Part shown: one piece after another, positions 36,599 to 44,525 of the stretch
How the letters are laid out: each line of letters begins with the position of its first letter
Numbering within the stretch: the first letter of the stretch is position 1
DNA from: Hyphomicrobiaceae bacterium
Lineage (GTDB): Bacteria; Pseudomonadota; Alphaproteobacteria; Rhizobiales; Hyphomicrobiaceae
DNA length: 64,000 nucleotides
Assembly: GCA_021730785.1 (NCBI GenBank)
Contig: JAKFWF010000025.1
Coordinates: 1-64,000, forward strand
Direction of reading: 5' to 3'
Made by a program: the position numbers and the translations under genes
The notes under the pieces: generated by a model
What the model saw: only the letters and a program-made list of their open reading frames with translations
What the model was told of the DNA's origin: nothing
Databases searched by the model: none

Positions 36599-37744
36599 TC
36601 AGCGTGGATGGGACGAATTGCCGGTGCCGCGATGGTAGCCATCCTCGGACATCAGCGTCGCGAGAATACCTTCCCGCAAACCCCGGTCGGCGACGCGCAG
36701 GCGCGGCGCCGGCCATATCCGGCACAGCGCTTCCAGGATCGCACAGCCGGCGAGCACGAGGTCGGCCCGGTCGCGGCCGACGCAAGGTTCGGCGACGCGC
36801 TCGGCGTAGGTCTTGGCGACGAGGCTCGCCGTCACATTCCGGATATCGTCGGTGGCGAACCACACACCGTCGACACGGGCCCGATCGTAGCGCGGCAGAC
36901 CGAGCTTGATGCCGGCGAGCGTGGTAACCGTGCCGGACGTGCCGAGCAGATGCGCCGATTTCCGGGCAAGCTGCGGCGCAAACTGGTGCTCGGCTTCGAA
37001 CGGCGCCACCAGTTTCGCCACCTCCGCCACCATGGCCTCAAATGCCGTGCGGTCGACGAGGCGGCCATCGAACCTGTCGGCGAGATTGACGACCCCGACC
37101 GGCAGCGACGTCCAGGCCGCGATGCAGGCGTGTGCCTCGAGCCGGTCGGCCGTCGCGCGGCGCCACTGGCCATGGCGGCGCGACAGGTCGAGCCAGATCA
37201 ATTCGGTCGAGCCACCGCCGATGTCGAAAACCAATGCAAGGTCGCTCGCGGTGTCGAGCAACGACGCGCAGCCGGAGACGGCGAGCTTGGCCTCCTCCTC
37301 GCGCGACAGCAGTTCGATGTTCAGTCCGAGGTCGCAGTCAATCCGCGCCAGGAATCCAGGGCCGTTCTGCGCCACCCGGCACGCCTCCGTCGCCACCAGC
37401 CGCGAGCGGCTGACGCCGTGGCGGTTGATCTTCGAGGCACACACGCGCAGTGCGTCGAACGTGCGGTTCATGGCGCCATCCGACAGCATGCCGCTCGTGC
37501 CGATGCCTTCGCCGAGGCGGATGATGCGCGAGAACGCATCAACCACGACGAAGCCGCGACGGGACGGGCGCGCCACCAGCAGCCGGCAGTTGTTCGTGCC
37601 GAGATCAAGGGCGGCATAGGTTGGCGTCGCACCCGCACGATGGTCGCCACGGCTTGCGCCGGAGCCGGACTGGCCCCCATTGAACCGGTTCATGCGCCGG
37701 GGTTCACGCCCCGGGCCATCGTCATCTGCTCCGTGCACATTCAT
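36599..37744 (-). CDS. Ppx/GppA exopolyphosphatase / guanosine pentaphosphatase
   Basis: About 381 aa from the ATG at 37744; an ATG at 37693 is an alternative. ASKHA-type fold: phosphate-1 loop AALDLGTNNCRLLVA, EACRVAQNG, EEAKLAVSG, phosphate-2 loop LVFDIGGGSTEL, LPVGVVNLADRF and GTSGTVTTLAG. The conserved C-terminal VADRGLREGILATLM is present. It hydrolyses polyphosphate or pppGpp. It is close to the short (single-module) alphaproteobacterial form. It is co-oriented with rlmE downstream. Confidence 0.93.
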   Translation of the reverse strand: MNVHGADDDGPGREPRRMNRFNGGQSGSGASRGDHRAGATPTYAALDLGTNNCRLLVARPSRRGFVVVDAFSRIIRLGEGIGTSGMLSDGAMNRTFDALRVCASKINRHGVSRSRLVATEACRVAQNGPGFLARIDCDLGLNIELLSREEEAKLAVSGCASLLDTASDLALVFDIGGGSTELIWLDLSRRHGQWRRATADRLEAHACIAAWTSLPVGVVNLADRFDGRLVDRTAFEAMVAEVAKLVAPFEAEHQFAPQLARKSAHLLGTSGTVTTLAGIKLGLPRYDRARVDGVWFATDDIRNVTASLVAKTYAERVAEPCVGRDRADLVLAGCAILEALCRIWPAPRLRVADRGLREGILATLMSEDGYHRGTGNSSHPR

Positions 37745-37913
37745 CCCCAGCGCCTGGCTAAAGGCCGTTGGCCGCAGGCGATCCCTGCAAGCCATGGGCC
37801 TCCGTCTTCAGGCGTCATCCTGGATTCAGCTTGGTATGACTGTAACAGGTCGCGGGCAGCGAACAAGAAAACTCGCACGAGGCACGTGCGAGCGTGCGTG
37901 CGGGGCGCAAAAT

Positions 37914-38348
37914 TTATCCGGCGGGCGTGGACGGCGCCTCCTCGTTGGCCGAAAGCGGCTCGGCCGCCACCCGCGCGAACACGGCGCGGATCTCATCTGC
38001 GGAAGCTTTGTGCACGGCCCCTTGCGCAACCTCGGCTCGAGTCCACATCCAGGACCGGAACGGGTCGTGGCGCATTGCCCAATCGGCGAACATGCGCGTC
38101 GTCGTGTCGCCGGACCACAGGCCAACCACCTCCACGTGCCGATCATCGCGCAGAATGCGCGCGAACGTTGCGGTCACGAGATTGCGCGGCCCCTCCAGCA
38201 TTTGCAGATACATGTCGTCACGGCAGATCAGCGCACCGGTGATGCCGTCGCGCACATTGAAATGGCGCGCACTCAACAGTATGCCGTTCAACGTCTGGTC
38301 GTCGAAGCCGAAAGGCCGTGAGGTGTAGATCAGTTGTGACTGCCGCAT
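37914..38348 (-). CDS. BLUF-domain blue-light sensor
   Basis: 144 aa. The BLUF signature is complete: Tyr8 in LIYTS, Asn31 in ARHFNVRDGITGAL, Gln49 in YLQMLEGP and Trp90 in FADWAM, the residues that form the FAD-binding switch in AppA/PixD/BlrB. Domain spans about 3-95, then a ~45-residue Ala/Glu tail. There is no output domain, so it would act through a partner protein. It lies alone between ppx (same strand) and hmgA (divergent). Confidence 0.9.
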   Translation of the reverse strand: MRQSQLIYTSRPFGFDDQTLNGILLSARHFNVRDGITGALICRDDMYLQMLEGPRNLVTATFARILRDDRHVEVVGLWSGDTTTRMFADWAMRHDPFRSWMWTRAEVAQGAVHKASADEIRAVFARVAAEPLSANEEAPSTPAG

Positions 38349-38536
38349 GGGTGAGGTGGCCTTCGTGCCGGGGCGTTTCGTTCACGATTGCACACCGGCC
38401 GCCGCGCGCAAGCACAAAACACAGGGTTTCCAGCCTGTTCGCGTAACCTCCCTTGCTCTGCTGCCGCCGCTCTGCACAAATGCAGGTGGAACTTCAATGC
38501 CGGCTGCCCGCGGCAGCGTCCACTGCAGGATCCCCC

Positions 38537-39865
38537 ATGGCCACTACCCCAAGCGACCTGCGCTACCTGCCCGGTTTCGGCAACGGCTTCGAGACCGAGG
38601 CGTTGCCGGGCGCGCTTCCGATCGGCCGCAACAGCCCGCAGCGCTGCGCCTATGGCCTCTATGCCGAGCAGATTTCCGGCTCGCCATTCACCGCGCCGCG
38701 TGCCTCGAACGAGCGGTCTTGGCTCTATCGCATCCGCCCGACGGTCAAGCACTGGGGGCGCTTCAAGGAGATCGACCCAGGTTTTTGGCGCACCGCGCCG
38801 GCCCGCGAGGTGAAGGTGCCGCCCGCGCCCATGCGCTGGAGCCCGATTCCGATCCCCGCGGAGAAGATCACGTTCCTCGAAGGTGTGCGCACCATCACCA
38901 CGGCGGGCGACGCCGGCAGCCAGACCGGCATGGCGGCGCACATCTATTTCGCCACGACTTCGATGGTCGACGACTACTTCTACAATGCGGACGCCGAGAT
39001 GCTGTTCGTGCCGCAGCAGGGGAGCTTGAGGCTGGCCACCGAGTTCGGCGTCATCAGCATCGCGCCGGGCGAGATCGCCGTCATTCCGCGCGGCGTGAAG
39101 TTCAAGGTCGAGCTGATCGGCGGCGAAGCCATCCGCGGCTATCTGTGCGAGAACTACGGCGGCTCGTTCGCCCTGCCCGAGCGCGGGCCGATTGGCGCCA
39201 ACTGCCTTGCCAACCCGCGCGATTTCCTCACCCCCGTGGCGGCCTATGAGGACCGCGAAACGCCCTCGCGGCTCACCGTGAAATGGGGCGGCACGCTCTG
39301 GCAGGCCGAGATCGGCCAGTCGCCGCTCGACGTGGTCGCCTGGCATGGCAATTACGCGCCCTACAAGTACGACTTGCGGCACTTCTCGCCAGTGGGGCCG
39401 ACCCTGTTCGACCACGCCGATCCGTCGATCTTCACGACCTTGACCGCGCCGTCGGAAACGCCCGGCACCGCCAATATCGATTTCGTGATCTTCCCCGAAC
39501 GCTGGACGGTGGCCGAGAACACCTTCCGCCCGCCCTGGTATCACATGAACATCATGAGCGAGTTCATGGGCCTGATCTACGGCATGTACGATGCGAAGCC
39601 GCAAGGGTTCGTGCCGGGCGGCTTCTCGCTCCACAATTGCATGCTGCCGCACGGACCCGATGCCGAAGCCTTCGTGAAGGCGAGCGCCGCCGAGCTCAAG
39701 CCGCACAAGCTCGAAAACACGCTGGCCTTCATGTTCGAAAGCCGCAGCCCCCAGATCGTCACACGCTATGCGCTGGAACTGGCTGAGCTGCAGCACGACT
39801 ACCCCGACTGCTGGGCCGGCATCAAAAAGAACTTCGATCCCAAGCGGAAAGACTGGAAGCCGTAA
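38537..39865 (+). CDS. hmgA: Homogentisate 1,2-dioxygenase
   Basis: 442 aa from the ATG at 38537. Non-heme Fe(II) enzyme opening the ring of homogentisate in tyrosine/phenylalanine breakdown. N-terminal [21 protein letters not shown] and [18 protein letters not shown] are characteristic. The iron ligands lie in [18 protein letters not shown] (His and Glu) and in MLPHGPD (His). Fumarylacetoacetase and isomerase genes are not adjacent. Divergent from the BLUF gene. Confidence 0.97.
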   Translation: MATTPSDLRYLPGFGNGFETEALPGALPIGRNSPQRCAYGLYAEQISGSPFTAPRASNERSWLYRIRPTVKHWGRFKEIDPGFWRTAPAREVKVPPAPMRWSPIPIPAEKITFLEGVRTITTAGDAGSQTGMAAHIYFATTSMVDDYFYNADAEMLFVPQQGSLRLATEFGVISIAPGEIAVIPRGVKFKVELIGGEAIRGYLCENYGGSFALPERGPIGANCLANPRDFLTPVAAYEDRETPSRLTVKWGGTLWQAEIGQSPLDVVAWHGNYAPYKYDLRHFSPVGPTLFDHADPSIFTTLTAPSETPGTANIDFVIFPERWTVAENTFRPPWYHMNIMSEFMGLIYGMYDAKPQGFVPGGFSLHNCMLPHGPDAEAFVKASAAELKPHKLENTLAFMFESRSPQIVTRYALELAELQHDYPDCWAGIKKNFDPKRKDWKP

Positions 39866-39922
39866 GGGGATGGGTGAGGCGGCCAAAATCGCCGCGCATC
39901 AGGCGTGAACGTTCATAGCGCC

Positions 39923-40015
39923 GTAGCCCAACATTCTCCTTGCCGTTGTTGGGTTACGCGGGAATGAGCGACGTGCCTTTCCCCGCGAACAGGCGGGCCC
40001 GCTAACCCAACCTAC
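39923..40015. repeat. Intergenic inverted repeat (TTGGGTT-type)
   Basis: GTAGCCCAACA at 39923-39933 pairs with TGTTGGGTTAC at 39947-39957 (one G:T mismatch), forming a stem with a 13-nt loop. A further copy of the arm, CTAACCCAACCTAC, lies at 40002-40015 and overlaps the stop of the GNAT gene. The form matches dispersed palindromic elements seen between genes in many proteobacteria. It may also act as a terminator for the two convergent genes. Confidence 0.6.
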
Positions 40016-40599
40016 ACCTCGATCACATAGCGCTGCTTCGGGCTTGACCCGTACTGCGGCATCTCGAATGTCTCGACGTATCGCCCGCCATTTACCGCAA
40101 TCACCTTCTGCGACCCGATGTTATCGACGTCACACGTGATCTCGACCCGCCGCAAGCCAACCTTGCGGGCCTCCAGTACCATGAGCAGCAAGGCCCTGGT
40201 GGCATGGCCACGCCGCTGCTTCCACGGCACGATGGCATAGCCGATGTGGCCGAGGACGTGGGCCGGCAGCGCGTCGCTGCCCGATACAAAGCGCAGGCTG
40301 ATCCGGCCGACGAAGCTGCCATCCCAGATCCAACGCTCGATCATGGGTATGCGCTGAACGCTGGTGCCGTCCGGCAAGGTGATGGTGCGGCCGCGCACAT
40401 CGCGATTGGCAGCGTCCGTGCGCATGAAGACAAAATCCGCGGGGTCACGCGCGATCTCAGCCAGCTGCGCAACGCTCACACTGGTGGTGTTGTCCGGCGA
40501 CCAGCCAGCGCGCAGAGCATCGGCGTAGCTATCCAGCATCGCCAATTGCGGCTCGGCCAGTCCAAACGGCTCGTCTTCAGCACATTCAAGGGCCGACAT
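40012..40599 (-). CDS. GNAT-family N-acetyltransferase
   Basis: 195 aa. The acetyl-CoA binding part is recognisable in GHIGYAIVPWKQRRGHATRALLLMVLEARKVGLRRVEITCD, where RRGHAT is the pyrophosphate-binding loop. The following DNIGSQKVIAVNGGRYVETFE is typical of GNATs acting on small molecules. The substrate is unknown. It is convergent with hmgA and divergent from the ABA4-like gene, 80 nt away. Confidence 0.88.
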   Translation of the reverse strand: MSALECAEDEPFGLAEPQLAMLDSYADALRAGWSPDNTTSVSVAQLAEIARDPADFVFMRTDAANRDVRGRTITLPDGTSVQRIPMIERWIWDGSFVGRISLRFVSGSDALPAHVLGHIGYAIVPWKQRRGHATRALLLMVLEARKVGLRRVEITCDVDNIGSQKVIAVNGGRYVETFEMPQYGSSPKQRYVIEV

Positions 40600-40679
40600 T
40601 CAAGTTGTCCTTCATTGGCGCTACGATGGGCCCCAAGGCTGTGCCACCACCGCACCGCCACTACATGATGGGAGTAGTC

Positions 40680-41108
40680 ATGAGTTGGGATCAAGCCTTC
40701 ACCGCAGCCAACGCCGTTGCCCTGTTATCATGGATCGCGCTGATTGCGCTGCCGCGCTGGCCGGCCTTGATCGCACTCCTGCGTTTCGGCATCGTAGGCC
40801 TGATCGCCGCCGCCTACACTGTGATCGTCGCGTTGTTCTTTTTCCGGGTCGAGGGCGGTGGCTACATGACGCTGGCCGAGGTGAAACGCCTGTTCAGCTC
40901 GGACGCAGTGATCGTCGCCGGCTGGCTGCACGTAATCGCGCTCGATCTGTTTGCCGGGCTGTGGATCGCCGAACGCCTCGACCGCCATGGGATCGGCCGC
41001 CTGATCCAGGCGCCGATCCTCGTCGCGACCTTCATGTTCGGCCCGTTCGGGCTACTGGTTGCCTATCTCGTGGGGCTGATGCCGGGCACCCGACGACTGT
41101 CGGCATGA
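40680..41108 (+). CDS. ABA4-like (DUF4281) membrane protein
   Basis: About 142 aa from the ATG at 40680, with GGGAG just upstream; the frame is open from 40605. Four hydrophobic segments. The segment LFSSDAVIVAGWLHVIALDLFAGLWIAERLDRHGI, then QAPILVATFMFGPFGLLVAYLV, matches the ABA DEFICIENT 4-like family. In plants it is needed for neoxanthin synthesis; the bacterial role is unknown. Confidence 0.85.
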   Translation: MSWDQAFTAANAVALLSWIALIALPRWPALIALLRFGIVGLIAAAYTVIVALFFFRVEGGGYMTLAEVKRLFSSDAVIVAGWLHVIALDLFAGLWIAERLDRHGIGRLIQAPILVATFMFGPFGLLVAYLVGLMPGTRRLSA

Positions 41109-41111
41109 CGC

Positions 41112-41354
41112 TCAGATGCGGTTGCTGGGCACGTCAAACAGCGTCCGCGCGGTCTCCCGCTCCACATCGGCCTGCGACAGACCGACATCACGCAGGGCAC
41201 GATCATCGAGGGTGGCGAGGCATTGGCGCTCGCGCCACACACTCAGCATCGTGACCGCGCGAACGAACACATTCATCGGCTGCCTGTTGGCCGAGGCAAT
41301 GCGGACGGCGGGAACACTACCGGTCATCGAAACTGTGCTGAGCATGCGGGTCAT
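41112..41354 (-). CDS. DUF1127 (YjiS-like) small protein
   Basis: 80 aa from the ATG at 41354 (or 77 from 41345). The C-terminal VWRERQCLATLDDRALRDVGLSQADVERE is the DUF1127 motif, an Arg-rich short helical domain that in related bacteria can bind RNA and affect phosphate or carbon metabolism. The N-terminal ~35 residues are unrelated. It diverges from a LysR gene, an arrangement common in this bacterial group, suggesting regulation by that LysR protein. Confidence 0.88.
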   Translation of the reverse strand: MTRMLSTVSMTGSVPAVRIASANRQPMNVFVRAVTMLSVWRERQCLATLDDRALRDVGLSQADVERETARTLFDVPSNRI

Positions 41355-41421
41355 TGGCCGTCTCCTGGTCGGCCGGCGCCACCATCGACGCCGTTGATCA
41401 AACCGTACACTTGCCTGTTGC

Positions 41422-41441
41422 ATAACGAAAACGAATGTTAT
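41422..41441. promoter_or_regulatory. Candidate LysR operator between DUF1127 and LysR genes
   Basis: ATAAC-N10-GTTAT inverted repeat, fitting the T-N11-A style of LysR boxes, inside an AT-rich 140-nt divergent region. TTTATTCTATACAT follows, which could hold a -10 (TATACA). Confidence 0.45.
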
Positions 41442-41497
41442 TTATTCTATACATCACGGTTTGTTATTTTGTCATGTGCCGAGGGATTGGAACCGCC

Positions 41498-42418
41498 ATG
41501 ATCAGAGACATCGATATCGCGCTGCTGCGCGCCTTCGTCACCGTCGTCGAGACCGGCGGCGTAACCAGCGCCAGCCGCATGCTGGCGCGCACCCAGGCCG
41601 CCGTCAGCCAGCAGATCAAGCGGCTGGAGGATCTGTTCGGCGAGCCGCTGTTCAGCCGCGAACACAAGCGCCTCACCTTGTCGCCGGCGGGCGAGCGCCT
41701 GCTCGGGCCGGCCCAGCGCCTGATCGCAATGAACGATGAAACCTGGGCACACATGACGACGCCTGATTTCGAGGGCGACGTGCGGCTTGGCGTGCCGCAC
41801 GACATCGTCGCCAACCTGATCCCAAGCGTGTTACAGAAGTTCAACAAGGCACGACCGAAGGTGCGTGTGGTGCTGATCTGCAAGGGCTCGAAGCTGCTGC
41901 TCGACGAACTCGCGGCCAAGCGCATCGATCTCACCCTCACGACGGAAATCGCATGCGGCACCTTTGGCGAGACCTTGATGCGTGATCGTCTGGTCTGGGT
42001 TGGCGGCAAAGGCATGCAGACCTGGCGCGAGCGGCCGCTGCCGCTGTCACTCGGCTCGAAGCATTGCAAATTCCGCCCCGAAGTGATCAGAGCGCTACAG
42101 GGTGCCGGGTGCGACTGGCGCGTGGTCAGCGATGCCGACAGCATGGAAGCCACCTATTCGACGCTGAAGGCCGGACTCGCGGTGTCTGCCATGCTGCGCA
42201 CGTCAGTGCCGGAGTATCTCGAAACGCTGGCCGGCACCGTGAACTTGCCGCCGCTGCCCGACTACATGGTCAACCTCTATGTGCCGCCGACCGGCCTGAG
42301 TGATGTCGCAGCTGAACTCGCGCGGCACATCCGCCAGGACTTCGCCCAGCGCTTTGGACCAGACCGCCTAGATGTGCCTGGAAAACTCAACAAGCCGCTC
42401 ACCCGCGAAGCCGCCTGA
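41498..42418 (+). CDS. LysR-family transcriptional regulator
   Basis: 306 aa from the ATG at 41498. The start context MIRDIDIALLRAFVTVVETGGVTSASRML is a typical LysR N-terminus; the frame upstream to 41435 is open but not family-like. HTH: RTQAAVSQQIKRLEDLFGEPLFSRE. The effector-binding domain runs from about residue 90 and belongs to the group with GDVRLGVPHDI. The divergent DUF1127 gene is its likely target or partner. Confidence 0.92.
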   Translation: MIRDIDIALLRAFVTVVETGGVTSASRMLARTQAAVSQQIKRLEDLFGEPLFSREHKRLTLSPAGERLLGPAQRLIAMNDETWAHMTTPDFEGDVRLGVPHDIVANLIPSVLQKFNKARPKVRVVLICKGSKLLLDELAAKRIDLTLTTEIACGTFGETLMRDRLVWVGGKGMQTWRERPLPLSLGSKHCKFRPEVIRALQGAGCDWRVVSDADSMEATYSTLKAGLAVSAMLRTSVPEYLETLAGTVNLPPLPDYMVNLYVPPTGLSDVAAELARHIRQDFAQRFGPDRLDVPGKLNKPLTREAA

Positions 42419-42456
42419 CTTCAATCCTTGATTGCGAAAGTACGAGTTGCGATCCC

Positions 42457-43356
42457 ATGACCAATCCCCTGCTGGCGCTCCTCGATGCCTGGTCGCGCCG
42501 TGCCATCGGTGCCAACCAAACGAATGCGGCGCCCGCCACGCGGCGGGCAACCGTCATCACCGGCGCCTCGGAGGGCATCGGCCTCGCCCTTGCTCGCCGG
42601 TTCGCCAGGGCGGGAGACACTGTCGTGCTCGTCGCCCGCCGGGAGGCGCTGATTGCCACCGCCGCCGAGACGATCGCGCGCGAGTTCGGCACGCAGGCCG
42701 TGGCGCTGGCCATCGACGTCAACCGACCGGACGCGGCAGCCACCATCGAAGCCGCCTTAACCCAGCGCGGACTGCACGCCGAAGTGCTCATCAACAACGC
42801 CGGATTCGGTTTGTCCGGCGCCTTCGCTGAAATGCCAGCCGCCGATATTGATGCGCTGATTTCATGCAACATCACGGCGCTGACCCGGATGTCGCGCCAT
42901 TTTCTGCCCGGTATGGTGGCGCGCGGGTCCGGCGGACTGATCAACGTCGCGTCCGTGGCCGGCTTCACGCCCGGCCCGTATCAGGCTGCCTATTATGCCA
43001 GCAAGGCCTACGTGATCTCACTGACCAAGGCCATCGCCTACGAGGTCGAGGGCTTGGGCGTTCGCGTATGCGCGGTCGCGCCAGGCCCGGTCGAAACGCG
43101 GTTCCATGCCCGCATGAATGCCGACACATCGTTCTATCGCTATCTCATTCCCTCGCCGTCATCAGAGACGGTCGCCGCAGCCGCTTACCGCGGGTTCCGC
43201 TGGCATCGATTGTTGGTCGTTCCGGGCATCTCTGCGAAGCTGCTGGCGCTCACCGTGCGCCTCGTCCCCTCGTATTTTTCGGTGCCCGTCGTGGGTTTGC
43301 TGCTGTTCCCGCGGACGCAAGGCCCAGCCCAGGGCCAGCCCGATCAGAAGCATTGA
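42457..43356 (+). CDS. Short-chain dehydrogenase/reductase (SDR)
   Basis: 299 aa. Rossmann motif VITGASEGIGLALARRFA near residue 32, NNAGFG, catalytic Ser in NVASVAGF, and YxxxK in YYASKAYV. An extra N-terminal ~28 residues and a C-terminal hydrophobic tail (KLLALTVRLVPSYFSVPVVGLLLF) suggest membrane association, as in the steroid/long-chain acyl SDR subgroup. Located 38 nt after the LysR gene. The substrate is unknown. Confidence 0.9.
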   Translation: MTNPLLALLDAWSRRAIGANQTNAAPATRRATVITGASEGIGLALARRFARAGDTVVLVARREALIATAAETIAREFGTQAVALAIDVNRPDAAATIEAALTQRGLHAEVLINNAGFGLSGAFAEMPAADIDALISCNITALTRMSRHFLPGMVARGSGGLINVASVAGFTPGPYQAAYYASKAYVISLTKAIAYEVEGLGVRVCAVAPGPVETRFHARMNADTSFYRYLIPSPSSETVAAAAYRGFRWHRLLVVPGISAKLLALTVRLVPSYFSVPVVGLLLFPRTQGPAQGQPDQKH

Positions 43357-43770
43357 GCGAGTTATGCGACCAACACGGGCTGTGGCAGGAAAGTGGCGGG
43401 CGTCTCGATTTCGCACAACTTGTTGGTACTTCATCAACAGTTTTCGTGCCATACTCCAAGCGCTGAGGCTTCAGGTTGTGCGTACCCAGCGATCAGCGCG
43501 GCGGAGTTCCCACAGCGACCCTAACGCTCCTGTCGGGTCTTCCGCCGCGCCCTAACCTCACAGCAACATTATGCAAACGGCTTGGTGGCGACTGTTCGCT
43601 GCGCCGCCTAGTGCTTCAGGCTGGCACACTGTCTCGTTCAGACACGCCCGCACGTGTCGCCACTGCGCACTGCGCGACGTTCACGCGCAATAACATCGCC
43701 GTGAAATTCGCCAGCGACTGGCAAGCCCCTTGCACACCGGTTGCTCATACTGGCAACTGGAGGGTTGATC
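43357..43770. other. Intergenic region
   Basis: 414 nt between the SDR gene and a small orphan gene. Short reading frames cross it, but none has a good start, and I see no RNA gene or repeat. Confidence 0.4.
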
Positions 43771-43962
43771 ATGGCGAGCGTACTTTTTGATACCTATGAA
43801 CGCAATATGCGGCGCCAATTCTGGATGAACCTTCTCGACGCACAAAGCGAGAAGTATCGGCGCGACAATTTCCGCGCATCCCTGATCAACAATCCGATTA
43901 CTGGATTGCCGTTCGGATCTGCAACAAGCGCGCCTGTCGAGAAAGCGCGCCGGTGCGAATAG
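43771..43962 (+). CDS. Small protein of unknown function
   Basis: 63 aa from the ATG at 43771; GGAGGG lies 7 nt upstream, which is the main reason to accept it. It is basic and hydrophilic (YERNMRRQFWMNLLDAQSEKYRRDNF), with no signal or membrane segment and one Cys near the end. I recognise no family. It could be a small regulatory or orphan protein. Confidence 0.5.
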   Translation: MASVLFDTYERNMRRQFWMNLLDAQSEKYRRDNFRASLINNPITGLPFGSATSAPVEKARRCE

Positions 43963-44043
43963 AAACACCGGCGACCCAACACCACCACGGCCGATCGGTG
44001 ATCCAAACGATACTCGAGGTTTCACGGATTACTTATTGCAAGG

Positions 44044-44289
44044 CTACTTGTTGCTGCAGGTATAGAATCCGCTCTGGGCACGACGTTCCCAATCAGGACA
44101 ATTGGCGGACGGCTGCCACGGCGTGGGCTTACTGGACGGCACATCATTCCATCGCGCAGTCGAAGAACTCTTAGTGGAAGCGTCCGTTGTCAGTACCGAC
44201 GAAGTGGTCCGGCGCTTGGCAGCCTCCGCAGCCGTGAAAGCTGTCGATGTAGCGAGGGAAAAAATGGCGAAGCTCATGATGAGGCGCAT
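44044..44289 (-). CDS. Small secreted protein of unknown function
   Basis: 81 aa from the ATG at 44289, with AGGA 8 nt upstream. A signal peptide is clear (MRLIMSFAIFSLATS followed by TAFTAAEA), then a Ser/Thr-rich linker and a C-terminal CPDWERRAQSGFYTC with two cysteines that could form a disulfide. A frame on the other strand overlaps it but has no signal peptide or ribosome-binding site. Function unknown. Confidence 0.6.
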   Translation of the reverse strand: MRLIMSFAIFSLATSTAFTAAEAAKRRTTSSVLTTDASTKSSSTARWNDVPSSKPTPWQPSANCPDWERRAQSGFYTCSNK

Positions 44290-44354
44290 GGGTTCCATCC
44301 TATGTTCAACACGAAGGAAGTCCGTCGACACATTTTTAATATAAGCCAAAAAGT

Positions 44355-44367
44355 CTGATATTATCAG
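44355..44367. promoter_or_regulatory. Operator-like palindrome upstream of the small secreted-protein gene
   Basis: Perfect 13-nt palindrome CTGATA-T-TATCAG in an AT-rich stretch, about 70 nt upstream of the start at 44289. Such a site could bind a dimeric regulator. No -35/-10 pair can be fixed. Confidence 0.35.
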
Positions 44368-44525
44368 TGAACATAACCAGCTCGTGAAATCAGTTGAGTT
44401 AGAGTGTGGCGCCGTTACCGGAAATCCAGCGTGCTATTGTCATAATCGAGCCACCGCAGCTTTTCACACGACCACAGGCGGCGTAGGGTTCAAGGGTATT
44501 GAACCGAACCCAGGATCACGCGCCC

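Noticed and set aside
35777-38242. A stop-free 821-codon frame on the plus strand
   Set aside because: It is antisense to rlmE, ppx/gppA and the BLUF gene, all with clear motifs. Long antisense frames are expected in high-GC DNA, and its sequence (His/Arg/Gln-rich) has no family character.
44102-44344. An 80-codon plus-strand frame opposite the small secreted-protein gene
   Set aside because: It lacks a ribosome-binding site and signal peptide, while the minus-strand frame has both.
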